Part shown: piece after piece, positions 35,352 through 43,268 of the stretch
How positions within the stretch are numbered: position 1 is the first letter of the stretch
Layout: each line of letters opens with the position of its first letter
NCBI GenBank assembly: GCA_934307695.1
Contig: CAKRCS010000007.1
Location: forward strand, 1-64,000
Reading direction: 5' to 3'
Source of the DNA: an uncultured Agathobacter sp.
Lineage (GTDB): Bacteria; Bacillota; Clostridia; Lachnospirales; Lachnospiraceae
Length of the DNA stretch: 64,000 bases
Notes under the pieces: generated by a model
The model's database searches: none
What the model saw: the letters and a program-made list of their open reading frames with translations, nothing else
What the model was told of the DNA's origin: nothing
Translations under genes and position numbers: made by a program

Positions 35352-35425
35352 ACAAGTTTGTTTTTTCAAGCCTCTTTTTTTACAGCCGGTTTGATAACCG
35401 GTGTCAGGAAATTATAAACACCCAC

Positions 35426-35482
35426 TTGACAGCAAAAATAAAAGTTATTATATTTATAACAGTGTTATATAACACTGTTATA
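35426..35482 (+). promoter_or_regulatory. tetR promoter with 28-bp perfect palindrome
   Basis: TTGACA (35426-35431), 17 bases, TATATT (35449-35454). From 35455 to 35482 runs a perfect palindrome with half-site TATAACAGTGTTAT, covering the transcription start. Confidence 0.8.
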
Positions 35483-35499
35483 TTTGTATGGAGGAAAAA

Positions 35500-36117
35500 G
35501 TGACAAAGCCAATCGAAGGAGTTTCAGAAAAAATTCTTGCCTGTGCAAAAGAGGAGTTTTTGGAAAAAGGATACTCGGATGCATCTCTTAGAACCATCGC
35601 GGCAAAGGCAGATACCACGACCGGATCGATCTATTCCCGGTTCGGCGACAAGGAAGGACTGTTTTGCGCCATCGTGGAACCGGCGGCGGAAGGACTGACG
35701 GATATTTTCCTAAAGACGCAGGAGGCATTCCACGCGACAAAGGCGGAGGAACAGCCGAAGCTGATGCAAAGCTATGTGGTGGGTGGAATGGACGAGATGC
35801 TGGATTACGTCTATGACCACTTCGAGGAATTTCAGCTTTTGCTGGATGCTTCCTACGGCACCAGATATCAGAACTTTGTGGAGCATCTGGTGGAGATCGA
35901 GACGGAGTATACCTACAAATACATGGAGGCAACGCACTTCGTGCAGGAAGGCAGCATGATCACGGAAGAGTTTATCCACATCATGGCGCGCGCCATGTTT
36001 GACAGTATGTTTGAAGTGATCCGTCACGGCATGGATCGGGAAACCGCCAGAAAATATGTGCACATGCTTGAAAAGTATCATTACGGCGGCTGGGGCGCCA
36101 TCATAACGCTCGGCTGA
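35500..36117 (+). CDS. TetR-family regulator
   Basis: GTG 35500 is chosen because GGAGG lies six bases before it; ATG 35488 lacks any site. The 205-residue product has the TetR helix-turn-helix (AKEEFLEKGYSDASLRTIAAKADTTTGSIYSRFGDKEGLF) and a helical ligand domain. The palindrome at 35455 suits its own repression; the ABC exporter operon that follows is the likely co-regulated target. Confidence 0.9.
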   Translation: MTKPIEGVSEKILACAKEEFLEKGYSDASLRTIAAKADTTTGSIYSRFGDKEGLFCAIVEPAAEGLTDIFLKTQEAFHATKAEEQPKLMQSYVVGGMDEMLDYVYDHFEEFQLLLDASYGTRYQNFVEHLVEIETEYTYKYMEATHFVQEGSMITEEFIHIMARAMFDSMFEVIRHGMDRETARKYVHMLEKYHYGGWGAIITLG

Positions 36118-36173
36118 CACCGGGCAACGGGCTATCCGAGGTGCAACCGATATCTGAAACGGAAAGTAAATAG

Positions 36174-36199
36174 GGCTGTTTCTTAAAAAAGAAGCAGCC
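36174..36199 (+). terminator. hairpin between tetR and the ABC exporter
   Basis: GGCTGTTTCTT pairs with AAGAAGCAGCC (one G-U pair); the T-run is weak, so termination may be partial. Confidence 0.5.
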
Positions 36200-36279
36200 T
36201 TGCTTAAAACCCATCGGTTAGCTATAACTAATTCAAAATAGCAGTGTATAACAACAAATTTTTCAAAAGGAGTAGGAAG

Positions 36280-38061
36280 ATGAAGGACGAAACAAAATCA
36301 AAAGAAAGCTCCATGTCAAAGCTGTTTGCGTATGCAGGCAGCTATAAGTATCTGACGATCGCATCGTGGATACTGTCTGCGGTCAGTGCGCTGATCGCGC
36401 TTTTGCCGTTCTACTATATCTGGCGCATCATGCAGGAAGTTGTAAATGCAGCTTCGGATTACGAAAATGCAAAAAATCTGTCCGGACTTGGCTGGAGCGC
36501 AGTAGGATTTGCGGTGCTTGCAATGGTAATCTACATCGGAGCACTGTTCTGCTCGCATATCGCAGCATTCCATGTGCAGGCGAACATGCGCAGCACCCTG
36601 ATGAAGCATATTCTGACACTGCCGATGGGATTTATGGATAGTGACGGAAGCGGAAAGATCCGCAAGATCGTCAACGAATCCACCGCGGCAACCGAGACGT
36701 ATCTGGCACACCAGCTCCCGGATAAGGCAGGCGCAGTTGCCACACCGGCAGGACTTTTGCTTCTGCTTGTGGTGTTCGACTGGAAGCTTGGCTTGTTAAG
36801 TCTGGTTCCGGTGCTTTTTGCATTTGTGATCATGGGAGCCATGACAGGCTCGCGCATGAAGCAGAAGATGGAAGAATATCAGAACGCGCTGGAGGAAATG
36901 TCCAACGAGGCGGTAGAGTATGTCCGCGGTATTCCGGTCGTAAAGACGTTCGGACAGTCCGTATTTTCCTTTAAGCGGTTCCGCGATGCCATCAAAAAGT
37001 ACGAGAAATGGACGATCGCATACACGAAGGAGCTCCGTTGGCCGATGGTTGGATTTACCACGCTGATCAATGCCATTTTTGCCATACTGATCGCAGCAAC
37101 ATACTGGCTCGGCGGGGAGAGCGGCGACCGGGAGCTGTTCGTCAATCTGCTCTTTTACATTATCATCACGCCGATCCTCACCGTGACTTTGGGAAAGATC
37201 ATGTACGCGGGCGAAAATACCATGATCGTGGAGGACGCATTAAACAGAACCGATAGCATTTTAAATAAAAAACCGCTTCCGGAATCCGGGAAGCAGCAGG
37301 AGATCAAGGACTATTCCATCACGCTGGATCAGGTGTCCTTCCGCTATGACGATGCAAAGCAGGATGCGCTGCATGAGATCAGCCTCGACATCCGATCCGG
37401 GGAGCATGTCGCTTTCGTCGGACCGTCTGGCGGTGGAAAAACGACGCTTGCCAGTCTGGCAGCCAGATTTTACGACGCGACGGCAGGCAGCGTGCGTATC
37501 GGAGGCGTTGACGTAAAGGATATTCCGTCTGCGCAGCTGATGAACATGGTATCGTTCGTATTTCAGGACAGCAAGCTGCTGAAAATGTCCATCTATGACA
37601 ATGTGCGGATGGGAAAGAAGGACGCTGCGAGAGAGGAAGTCATGGAAGCCCTGAAAAATGCACAGTGCGAGGATATCATCGCGAAGCTGCCGAACGGTGT
37701 GGATACCGTTATCGGTACAGAGGGTACATATGTCTCCGGCGGAGAAGCACAGAGACTTTCCATTGCAAGAGCCATGTTAAAGAATGCACCGATCCTGATT
37801 TTAGACGAGGCGACCGCATTCGCAGATCCGGACAACGAGGCAAAAGTGCAGAAGGCATTTTCCAAGCTGGCGGAGGGCAAGACGGTCATTATGATCGCGC
37901 ACAGACTATCCTCCGTTGTCGGGGCTGACCGTATATGCGTCTTAAAGGCGGGCGAGATCACGGAGCAGGGAACCCACGAACAGCTGCTGGAAGAAAATGA
38001 ACTGTATGCTCACATGTGGAATGAATACAACAAATCCGTGAGCTGGAAGGTAGGTGCATAG
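36280..38061 (+). CDS. ABC exporter half-transporter 1
   Basis: ATG 36280 after AAAGGAG. A 593-residue membrane-ATPase fusion: six membrane helices in residues 1-310 and a nucleotide domain with Walker A GPSGGGKTT, signature VSGGEAQRLSIARAM, Walker B ILILDEATAFADP. The usual glutamate-serine/leucine-aspartate D-loop is AFADP. Together with the next gene, one base away, it forms a heterodimeric exporter of the YbtPQ/IrtAB or drug-export type under the TetR gene. Confidence 0.92.
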   Translation: MKDETKSKESSMSKLFAYAGSYKYLTIASWILSAVSALIALLPFYYIWRIMQEVVNAASDYENAKNLSGLGWSAVGFAVLAMVIYIGALFCSHIAAFHVQANMRSTLMKHILTLPMGFMDSDGSGKIRKIVNESTAATETYLAHQLPDKAGAVATPAGLLLLLVVFDWKLGLLSLVPVLFAFVIMGAMTGSRMKQKMEEYQNALEEMSNEAVEYVRGIPVVKTFGQSVFSFKRFRDAIKKYEKWTIAYTKELRWPMVGFTTLINAIFAILIAATYWLGGESGDRELFVNLLFYIIITPILTVTLGKIMYAGENTMIVEDALNRTDSILNKKPLPESGKQQEIKDYSITLDQVSFRYDDAKQDALHEISLDIRSGEHVAFVGPSGGGKTTLASLAARFYDATAGSVRIGGVDVKDIPSAQLMNMVSFVFQDSKLLKMSIYDNVRMGKKDAAREEVMEALKNAQCEDIIAKLPNGVDTVIGTEGTYVSGGEAQRLSIARAMLKNAPILILDEATAFADPDNEAKVQKAFSKLAEGKTVIMIAHRLSSVVGADRICVLKAGEITEQGTHEQLLEENELYAHMWNEYNKSVSWKVGA

Positions 38062-38062
38062 C

Positions 38063-39799
38063 ATGAAGCGTTTACAGGAAAAATTACAACACAAATACGC
38101 ACTTTCCGAAAAAGGTGCAAAGGATATGATAAAGGGATTTGTGTCGGTCACGATCTCAGATCTCGTACTGATGTTTCCGGTGTGGATGCTGTACTTCCTC
38201 GTAAAGGACTATCTGGAAGGCACGATGGCAGGGAGAGGCGTGTTTTATATCGTCGGCTGTATGCTTTGCCTTGCAGCGATCGCAGTAACCACATTCATCC
38301 AGTATAACACGACGTTTCTGGCAACCTATGTCGAGAGCGGCGTGCGAAGGATCACGCTTGCGGAGCAGCTTCGCCGGATTCCACTGTCCTTCTTCGGAAA
38401 AAAGGATCTGTCTGACCTGACGAGTACGATCATGGCAGACTGTGCAACGATGGAGACGGCATCCTCCCACTTTATCCCGGAGCTGGTAGGTTCCTGCATC
38501 TCCACCGCGATCATCGCGATCGGAACCCTGTTCTTGAACTGGAAAATGGCGATTGCAGCGCTCTGGGTGCTTCCGATGTCCTTCCTTATTGTAGGCTGCT
38601 CCAGTAAGGTGCAGAAGGGCTTGAGCAAAAAACAGATGAAGCTGAAAATGGCTTGCGCGGACGGCATTCAGGAGTGCCTGGAGACCGTGAGGGATCTCAG
38701 GGCAAACAACGCGCAGAAAGAGTACATGGACGGACTGGAGGGCAAGATACGCGCCGTGGAAAAGCACGCCGTAGTCACAGAGCTTGGAACCGCAGTCTTT
38801 GTCGGAAGCGCACAGATGATCCTAAAGCTTGGCATCGCAACGGTAGCTCTGGTCGGGGGAAAGCTTCTCGTCGGCGGCGAGATTGATATATTGACCTTCT
38901 TTGTATTCCTTTTACTGGTATCCAGAATGTATGATCCGATGCAGGTCGCTCTACAGAATCTTGCGGCAATCATCAGCACGGATGTGCAATGTGACCGGCT
39001 GGACGAGATTTTATCACATGACATCCAGACCGGCGCGACCACGATGGAGCCGGACGGCTACGATATCGAGTTTTCGCATGTCGGATTTTCTTACGACAGT
39101 CAGGACGCCGTGCTAAAGGATGTGACCTTCACTGCAAAGCAGGGTGAGGTAACTGCACTGATCGGACCGTCCGGCGGCGGAAAGACTACAGTTTCCCGTC
39201 TGGCATCCCGCTTCTGGGACATCAGCAAGGGAAAGATCACGGTCGGCGGCGTGGATATCTCCACGATCGATCCGGAGACACTGATGTCCATGTATGCGAT
39301 CGTATTTCAGGACGTTACGCTGTTTAACAACACGGTTATGGAAAATATCCGCATCGGTAAGCAGGATGCGACCGACGAGGAAGTGCTTGCAGCTGCAAGG
39401 CTTGCACACTGCGATGAGTTTGCAGCGAAGCTGCCGAACGGCTGGCAGACGATGATCGGAGAAAACGGTTCTGAATTGTCCGGCGGCGAGCGCCAGAGAA
39501 TCTCCATCGCAAGAGCATTCTTAAAGGATGCACCGATCATCCTGATGGATGAGGCGACGGCATCGCTCGATGTCGACAATGAGACGCTGATCCAGGAGTC
39601 ACTCTCCAAGCTGATCCAAAACAAGACGGTTATGATCATCGCGCACCGCATGCGCACAGTCGCAGATGCCGACAAGATCGTCGTGTTAAAGGACGGCGTT
39701 GTGGAAGAGCAGGGCGAGCCATCCATGCTGGATGCGTTAGGCGGCACTTACCACCACATGAAAGCAACCCAGATGGAGGCCGCAGGCTGGCAGCTATAA
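38063..39799 (+). CDS. ABC exporter half-transporter 2
   Basis: A 578-residue partner of the preceding protein. Membrane domain in residues 1-315, then Walker A GPSGGGKTT, signature LSGGERQRISIARAF, Walker B IILMDEATASLDV and the switch histidine in IIAHRM. Both partners keep a Walker B glutamate, so both sites may hydrolyse ATP. The exported substrate is unknown. A stem-loop repeat begins at the stop codon. Confidence 0.92.
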   Translation: MKRLQEKLQHKYALSEKGAKDMIKGFVSVTISDLVLMFPVWMLYFLVKDYLEGTMAGRGVFYIVGCMLCLAAIAVTTFIQYNTTFLATYVESGVRRITLAEQLRRIPLSFFGKKDLSDLTSTIMADCATMETASSHFIPELVGSCISTAIIAIGTLFLNWKMAIAALWVLPMSFLIVGCSSKVQKGLSKKQMKLKMACADGIQECLETVRDLRANNAQKEYMDGLEGKIRAVEKHAVVTELGTAVFVGSAQMILKLGIATVALVGGKLLVGGEIDILTFFVFLLLVSRMYDPMQVALQNLAAIISTDVQCDRLDEILSHDIQTGATTMEPDGYDIEFSHVGFSYDSQDAVLKDVTFTAKQGEVTALIGPSGGGKTTVSRLASRFWDISKGKITVGGVDISTIDPETLMSMYAIVFQDVTLFNNTVMENIRIGKQDATDEEVLAAARLAHCDEFAAKLPNGWQTMIGENGSELSGGERQRISIARAFLKDAPIILMDEATASLDVDNETLIQESLSKLIQNKTVMIIAHRMRTVADADKIVVLKDGVVEEQGEPSMLDALGGTYHHMKATQMEAAGWQL

Positions 39800-39804
39800 T
39801 CAGG

Positions 39805-39849
39805 GACGGTTCTTTTGTCACGTTACCGTGGCGGAAGAACCGTCTTTTT
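39805..39849 (+). terminator. GGGACGGTTCTTTTGTCAC hairpin, copy A
   Basis: GACGGTTCTT pairs with AAGAACCGTC and the inner TTGTCACG with CGTGGCGG, an unbroken 18-bp stem as RNA with loop TTAC and a T-run. It acts as terminator for the exporter operon and is repeated at 42190. Confidence 0.85.
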
Positions 39850-39997
39850 ATCTTATTTAACTTCTTACCATTCTTTTACGTTTCCCCACATTTATATTTT
39901 ACAATCTACTTTTATCCTTAAAGAGAAATAAGAAAAACCTCGATTGTCAATTCTGCCGAACCATAGGTCAGAATGCGTGAAGTAAAGGAGGAAAGTA

Positions 39998-40867
39998 ATG
40001 CCATCAACATATGCACATTACAGATTGGGGCAGGAAGTGCTCAAAAACCTTCCGGCAAAAGAAAAACGTCTCATAGAGCAGCACAAAGAACTGTTTGACA
40101 TCGGCTTGCATGGACCGGACATCCTGTTTTATTACAAGCCGCTATACCCTTGCAGGATCAACAAGCAGGGCTACAACATGCACGCGAAAAGCGCAAGGCT
40201 CTTTTTTGAAAAAGCGGCAGACGAGCTTGAGTACATGAACGAGCGCGACTCACAGGCGGCGCTGGCATATATTTACGGCTTTTGCTGTCACTTCGCACTG
40301 GATGTCTGCTGCCACGGATACATTGACGAGAAGATTGCCATAGATGGCGCAAGCCATGCGGAGATCGAGGTCGAATTTGACCGAAAACTCATGCTGGAGG
40401 ATGGATATAACCCGCTCACGCACAGCCTCACGGATCACATTCATCCATCGTTGGAAAATGCGCGGATTATATGCAAATTCTTTAACTATCTGGCACCGGA
40501 GGATGTGGAGAAAGCGCTTCAGAGCATGATCTCCTACAACAAGCTGTTGATCGCACCGTCCCACATAAAGCGGGGGCTTATCTACGCACTGCTTGCCATC
40601 ACCGGAAACTATAAGGAAATGCACGGGCTTCTGGTCAATTATAAGGCGAATCCGCGGTGTGCGGACAGTACGCAGCGATTGCATGAGTATTATGCCAATG
40701 CGGTAAAAATGGCGCAGACGCTGATCGTGGAATTTAAGGATTCTGCCGAGGGGGAGTTTCCGTTCAACCGGATCTATGACTACACCTTTGGCGCGCAGAA
40801 GATCTGCGAGACCTGTGTGGACGAACGGGACATATATATGATAACAAGAGAAAGAAGAATGGTGTAA
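39998..40867 (+). CDS. zinc-dependent phospholipase C family protein
   Basis: A 289-residue helical protein of the PF00882 type: MPSTYAHYRLG start, DIGLHGPDILFYY, YGFCCHFALDVCCHGYID and SHAEIEVEFD carry the His/Asp residues of the zinc site. It has no signal peptide, unlike secreted clostridial phospholipases, so it is probably a cytosolic family member of unknown substrate. It forms a pair with the transporter gene three bases downstream. Confidence 0.85.
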   Translation: MPSTYAHYRLGQEVLKNLPAKEKRLIEQHKELFDIGLHGPDILFYYKPLYPCRINKQGYNMHAKSARLFFEKAADELEYMNERDSQAALAYIYGFCCHFALDVCCHGYIDEKIAIDGASHAEIEVEFDRKLMLEDGYNPLTHSLTDHIHPSLENARIICKFFNYLAPEDVEKALQSMISYNKLLIAPSHIKRGLIYALLAITGNYKEMHGLLVNYKANPRCADSTQRLHEYYANAVKMAQTLIVEFKDSAEGEFPFNRIYDYTFGAQKICETCVDERDIYMITRERRMV

Positions 40868-40870
40868 AAA

Positions 40871-42181
40871 ATGAAGATGAAATTAACAGGAAAAGAAAAA
40901 AGATGGATCATGTACGATATCGGCAATTCGGCATTTGTGCTGTTGGTGTCAACCATCATGCCGATCTATTTTAACTATCTCGCGGGAAAAGCGGGGCTGT
41001 CATCGGTAGATTATCTGGCATATTGGGGCTATGCGGCATCGATCTGCACGATCATCGTGGCGATCCTCGGACCGGTCATCGGAACGCTCGCAGACACCAA
41101 AGGCTTCAAGAAGCCGGTCTTTTTCATATCCATACTGATCGGAACCATAAGCTGTGCAGTGCTTGGCGCGATGGTACAGTGGCTGGCATTTCTGGTTGTA
41201 TTTGTGATCGCCAAGATCGGCTTTTCTTCCAGCCTGATCTTTTATGACTCCATGCTCATCGATGTCACCGACGAAAAACGCATGGACTATGTATCAACAC
41301 AGGGATATGCGTGGGGCTACATCGGAAGCTGCGTGCCGTTTGTGGCATGCCTTGGGCTGGTGCTCGGTGCGGATAAGATCGGGATCAGCATGGAGCTTGC
41401 AATGGGAATCTCCTTCGTCATCGTCGCATTGTGGTGGCTTGGAATGTCACTTCCGTTGATAAAGCAGTATGAACAGAAGTATTATGTGGAAAAACAGCCA
41501 CACGCCGTTGCACAGAGCTTTAAGCGTCTGGGCAGCACCTTTAAGAACATCAAAGAAGAAAAGCACGTTTTCATGTTCCTGCTCGCATTTTTCTTCTATA
41601 TTGACGGTGTATACACGATCATCGACATGGCAACTGCCTACGGCTCCGCACTCGGACTGGACAGCACAGGGCTGCTTCTGGCGCTGCTCGTCACCCAGAT
41701 CGTCGCATTTCCGTGCGCGATCCTTTTTGGACGGTTATCCTACAAGTTCAAGACCGAAAAGCTGATAATGGTCTGCATCCTTGCATACCTCGGAATCGCA
41801 ATCTTCGCGATATTCTTAAAAACACAGACACAGTTCTGGATCCTTGCGGTTCTGGTCGGCATGTTCCAGGGCGGCATTCAGGCACTGTCCAGATCGTACT
41901 TCACAAAGATTATCCCGGAGGAGCGCTCCGGCGAATATTTCGGACTTATGGATATCTGTGGAAAAGGCGCGTCCTTTGTCGGAACCACGGTCGTGAGTGT
42001 CGTATCGCAGATAAGCGGCAACATCAACGTGGGCGTTGGCATGATCGCAATTTTGTTTGCGATCGGAACGGTCGTATTTTTAAAGGCGGTCTCCATGAAC
42101 AAGCAGAACGCCACCAGAAATATGTCAGAATCCGACTGGCTCAAAGCAATGAACATACCGCTGGAAGAAGCGGAGCTGTAA
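40871..42181 (+). CDS. MFS transporter, UMF1/Atg22-like
   Basis: A 436-residue protein with 12 membrane segments. YDIGNSAFVLLVSTIMPIYF at the N-terminus and GGIQALSRSYFTKIIPEERSGEYFGLMD are hallmarks of the UMF1 (Atg22-like) branch, some members of which are thought to export amino acids. It is co-transcribed with the PLC-like gene and ends at another copy of the GGGACGG hairpin. Confidence 0.9.
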   Translation: MKMKLTGKEKRWIMYDIGNSAFVLLVSTIMPIYFNYLAGKAGLSSVDYLAYWGYAASICTIIVAILGPVIGTLADTKGFKKPVFFISILIGTISCAVLGAMVQWLAFLVVFVIAKIGFSSSLIFYDSMLIDVTDEKRMDYVSTQGYAWGYIGSCVPFVACLGLVLGADKIGISMELAMGISFVIVALWWLGMSLPLIKQYEQKYYVEKQPHAVAQSFKRLGSTFKNIKEEKHVFMFLLAFFFYIDGVYTIIDMATAYGSALGLDSTGLLLALLVTQIVAFPCAILFGRLSYKFKTEKLIMVCILAYLGIAIFAIFLKTQTQFWILAVLVGMFQGGIQALSRSYFTKIIPEERSGEYFGLMDICGKGASFVGTTVVSVVSQISGNINVGVGMIAILFAIGTVVFLKAVSMNKQNATRNMSESDWLKAMNIPLEEAEL

Positions 42182-42189
42182 GAATCAGG

Positions 42190-42234
42190 GACGGTTCTTT
42201 TGTCACGTTATCGTGGCGGAAGAACCGTTATTTT
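42190..42234 (+). terminator. GGGACGGTTCTTTTGTCAC hairpin, copy B
   Basis: Almost identical to 39805-39849; loop TTAT, same compensating stem, T-rich tail. It follows the transporter stop by eight bases. Confidence 0.85.
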
Positions 42235-42360
42235 ATGTACATAGGCACACAAATAGTCTCTGTGTTAAAATAACCCCGGATATTTTGCGGCAATAACAGT
42301 ATATTTGTCAGAAGAAATAGTGTAGAATCTTGGTATATAAGGATGAAGGGGGAAACCGAT

Positions 42361-42834
42361 ATGCGTTTAATGATCAAGCAGCGTGTTTTTTCATGGAGCG
42401 ATACCTATGATGTCTATGATGAGAATGGAAATCCGAAATATTTTGTAAAAAACGAGATTTTTTCACTCCTGCACCGGATACATGTTGAGGATATGCAGGG
42501 AAATGAGATCGGAACGATCAAGCAGGATTTTACTTTTTTCTTTCCGCGGTTTGAGATTGAGATCGGTGGAAGAGCCTACGGATCGATCGAAAAGCAGTTC
42601 TCGCTGTTCTGCCCGAAATATGATGTGGACTACAACGGATGGCGCTGCGAGGGCAATTTTCTTGCGTGGGATTATGATGTGTACGAGGGCTGCAGCTCTG
42701 TTGTACATATCTCCAAGGAGCCGTTCCATTGGGGCGATACCTATGTGATCGATATCGCGGATCCGAAGGACGAGATCATGGCACTCATGCTGGTGATCGC
42801 GATCGATGCGGCGAACTGTTCACAAAAGAACTAG
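42361..42834 (+). CDS. LURP-one-related (tubby-like) protein
   Basis: ATG 42361 after AGGGGGAA. The 157-residue beta-rich protein matches the LURP-one-related/YxjI family: MLIKQRVFSWSDTYDVYDENG-type start, SLLHRIHVED, and EIGTIKQ repeats of the barrel. There is no signal peptide or catalytic motif. Role unknown, perhaps membrane-associated. The next gene is 28 bases away. Confidence 0.85.
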   Translation: MRLMIKQRVFSWSDTYDVYDENGNPKYFVKNEIFSLLHRIHVEDMQGNEIGTIKQDFTFFFPRFEIEIGGRAYGSIEKQFSLFCPKYDVDYNGWRCEGNFLAWDYDVYEGCSSVVHISKEPFHWGDTYVIDIADPKDEIMALMLVIAIDAANCSQKN

Positions 42835-42862
42835 ATAAAAAATACTTATAGGGAGAAAAAAT

Positions 42863-43222
42863 ATGCGTTTACTGGGAAATATTTTATGGTTTATCTTTGG
42901 CGGATTTTTAAGTGGGCTGGCGTGGATCGCGGCAGGATGTCTATGGTGCATCACGATTATCGGCATTCCGATCGGATTGCAGTGCTTCAAATTTGCGGGG
43001 CTGGCATTCTGGCCGTTCGGCAAAACAGTGACCTACGGAGGCGGGGCGGCAAGCCTGATCGCAAATGTGCTGTGGCTGATCATCTCCGGAATCCCGATGG
43101 CAATCGGAAACGTCATCACAGGCTGTCTGTGGTGCATTACAATCATCGGAATCCCGTTCGGCAAGCAGTTTTTCAAGATTGCTAAATTATCCCTTATGCC
43201 TTTTGGCGCGAGCGTGCTATAA
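42863..43222 (+). CDS. YccF domain membrane protein
   Basis: A 119-residue small membrane protein with two copies of the YccF motif, each reading WCITIIGIPxGxQxFK (about residues 29-45 and 88-104), and hydrophobic helices between them. The family is widespread and of unknown function. It forms a likely pair with the LURP-related gene. Confidence 0.9.
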   Translation: MRLLGNILWFIFGGFLSGLAWIAAGCLWCITIIGIPIGLQCFKFAGLAFWPFGKTVTYGGGAASLIANVLWLIISGIPMAIGNVITGCLWCITIIGIPFGKQFFKIAKLSLMPFGASVL

Positions 43223-43268
43223 TCATAAAAGTGAACCGCGGGAATCGCACGCGGTGGAGGTATGATTT

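Noticed and set aside
41713-42273. 186-codon frame overlapping the MFS transporter
   Set aside because: Plus-strand out-of-frame shadow that runs into the terminator repeat.
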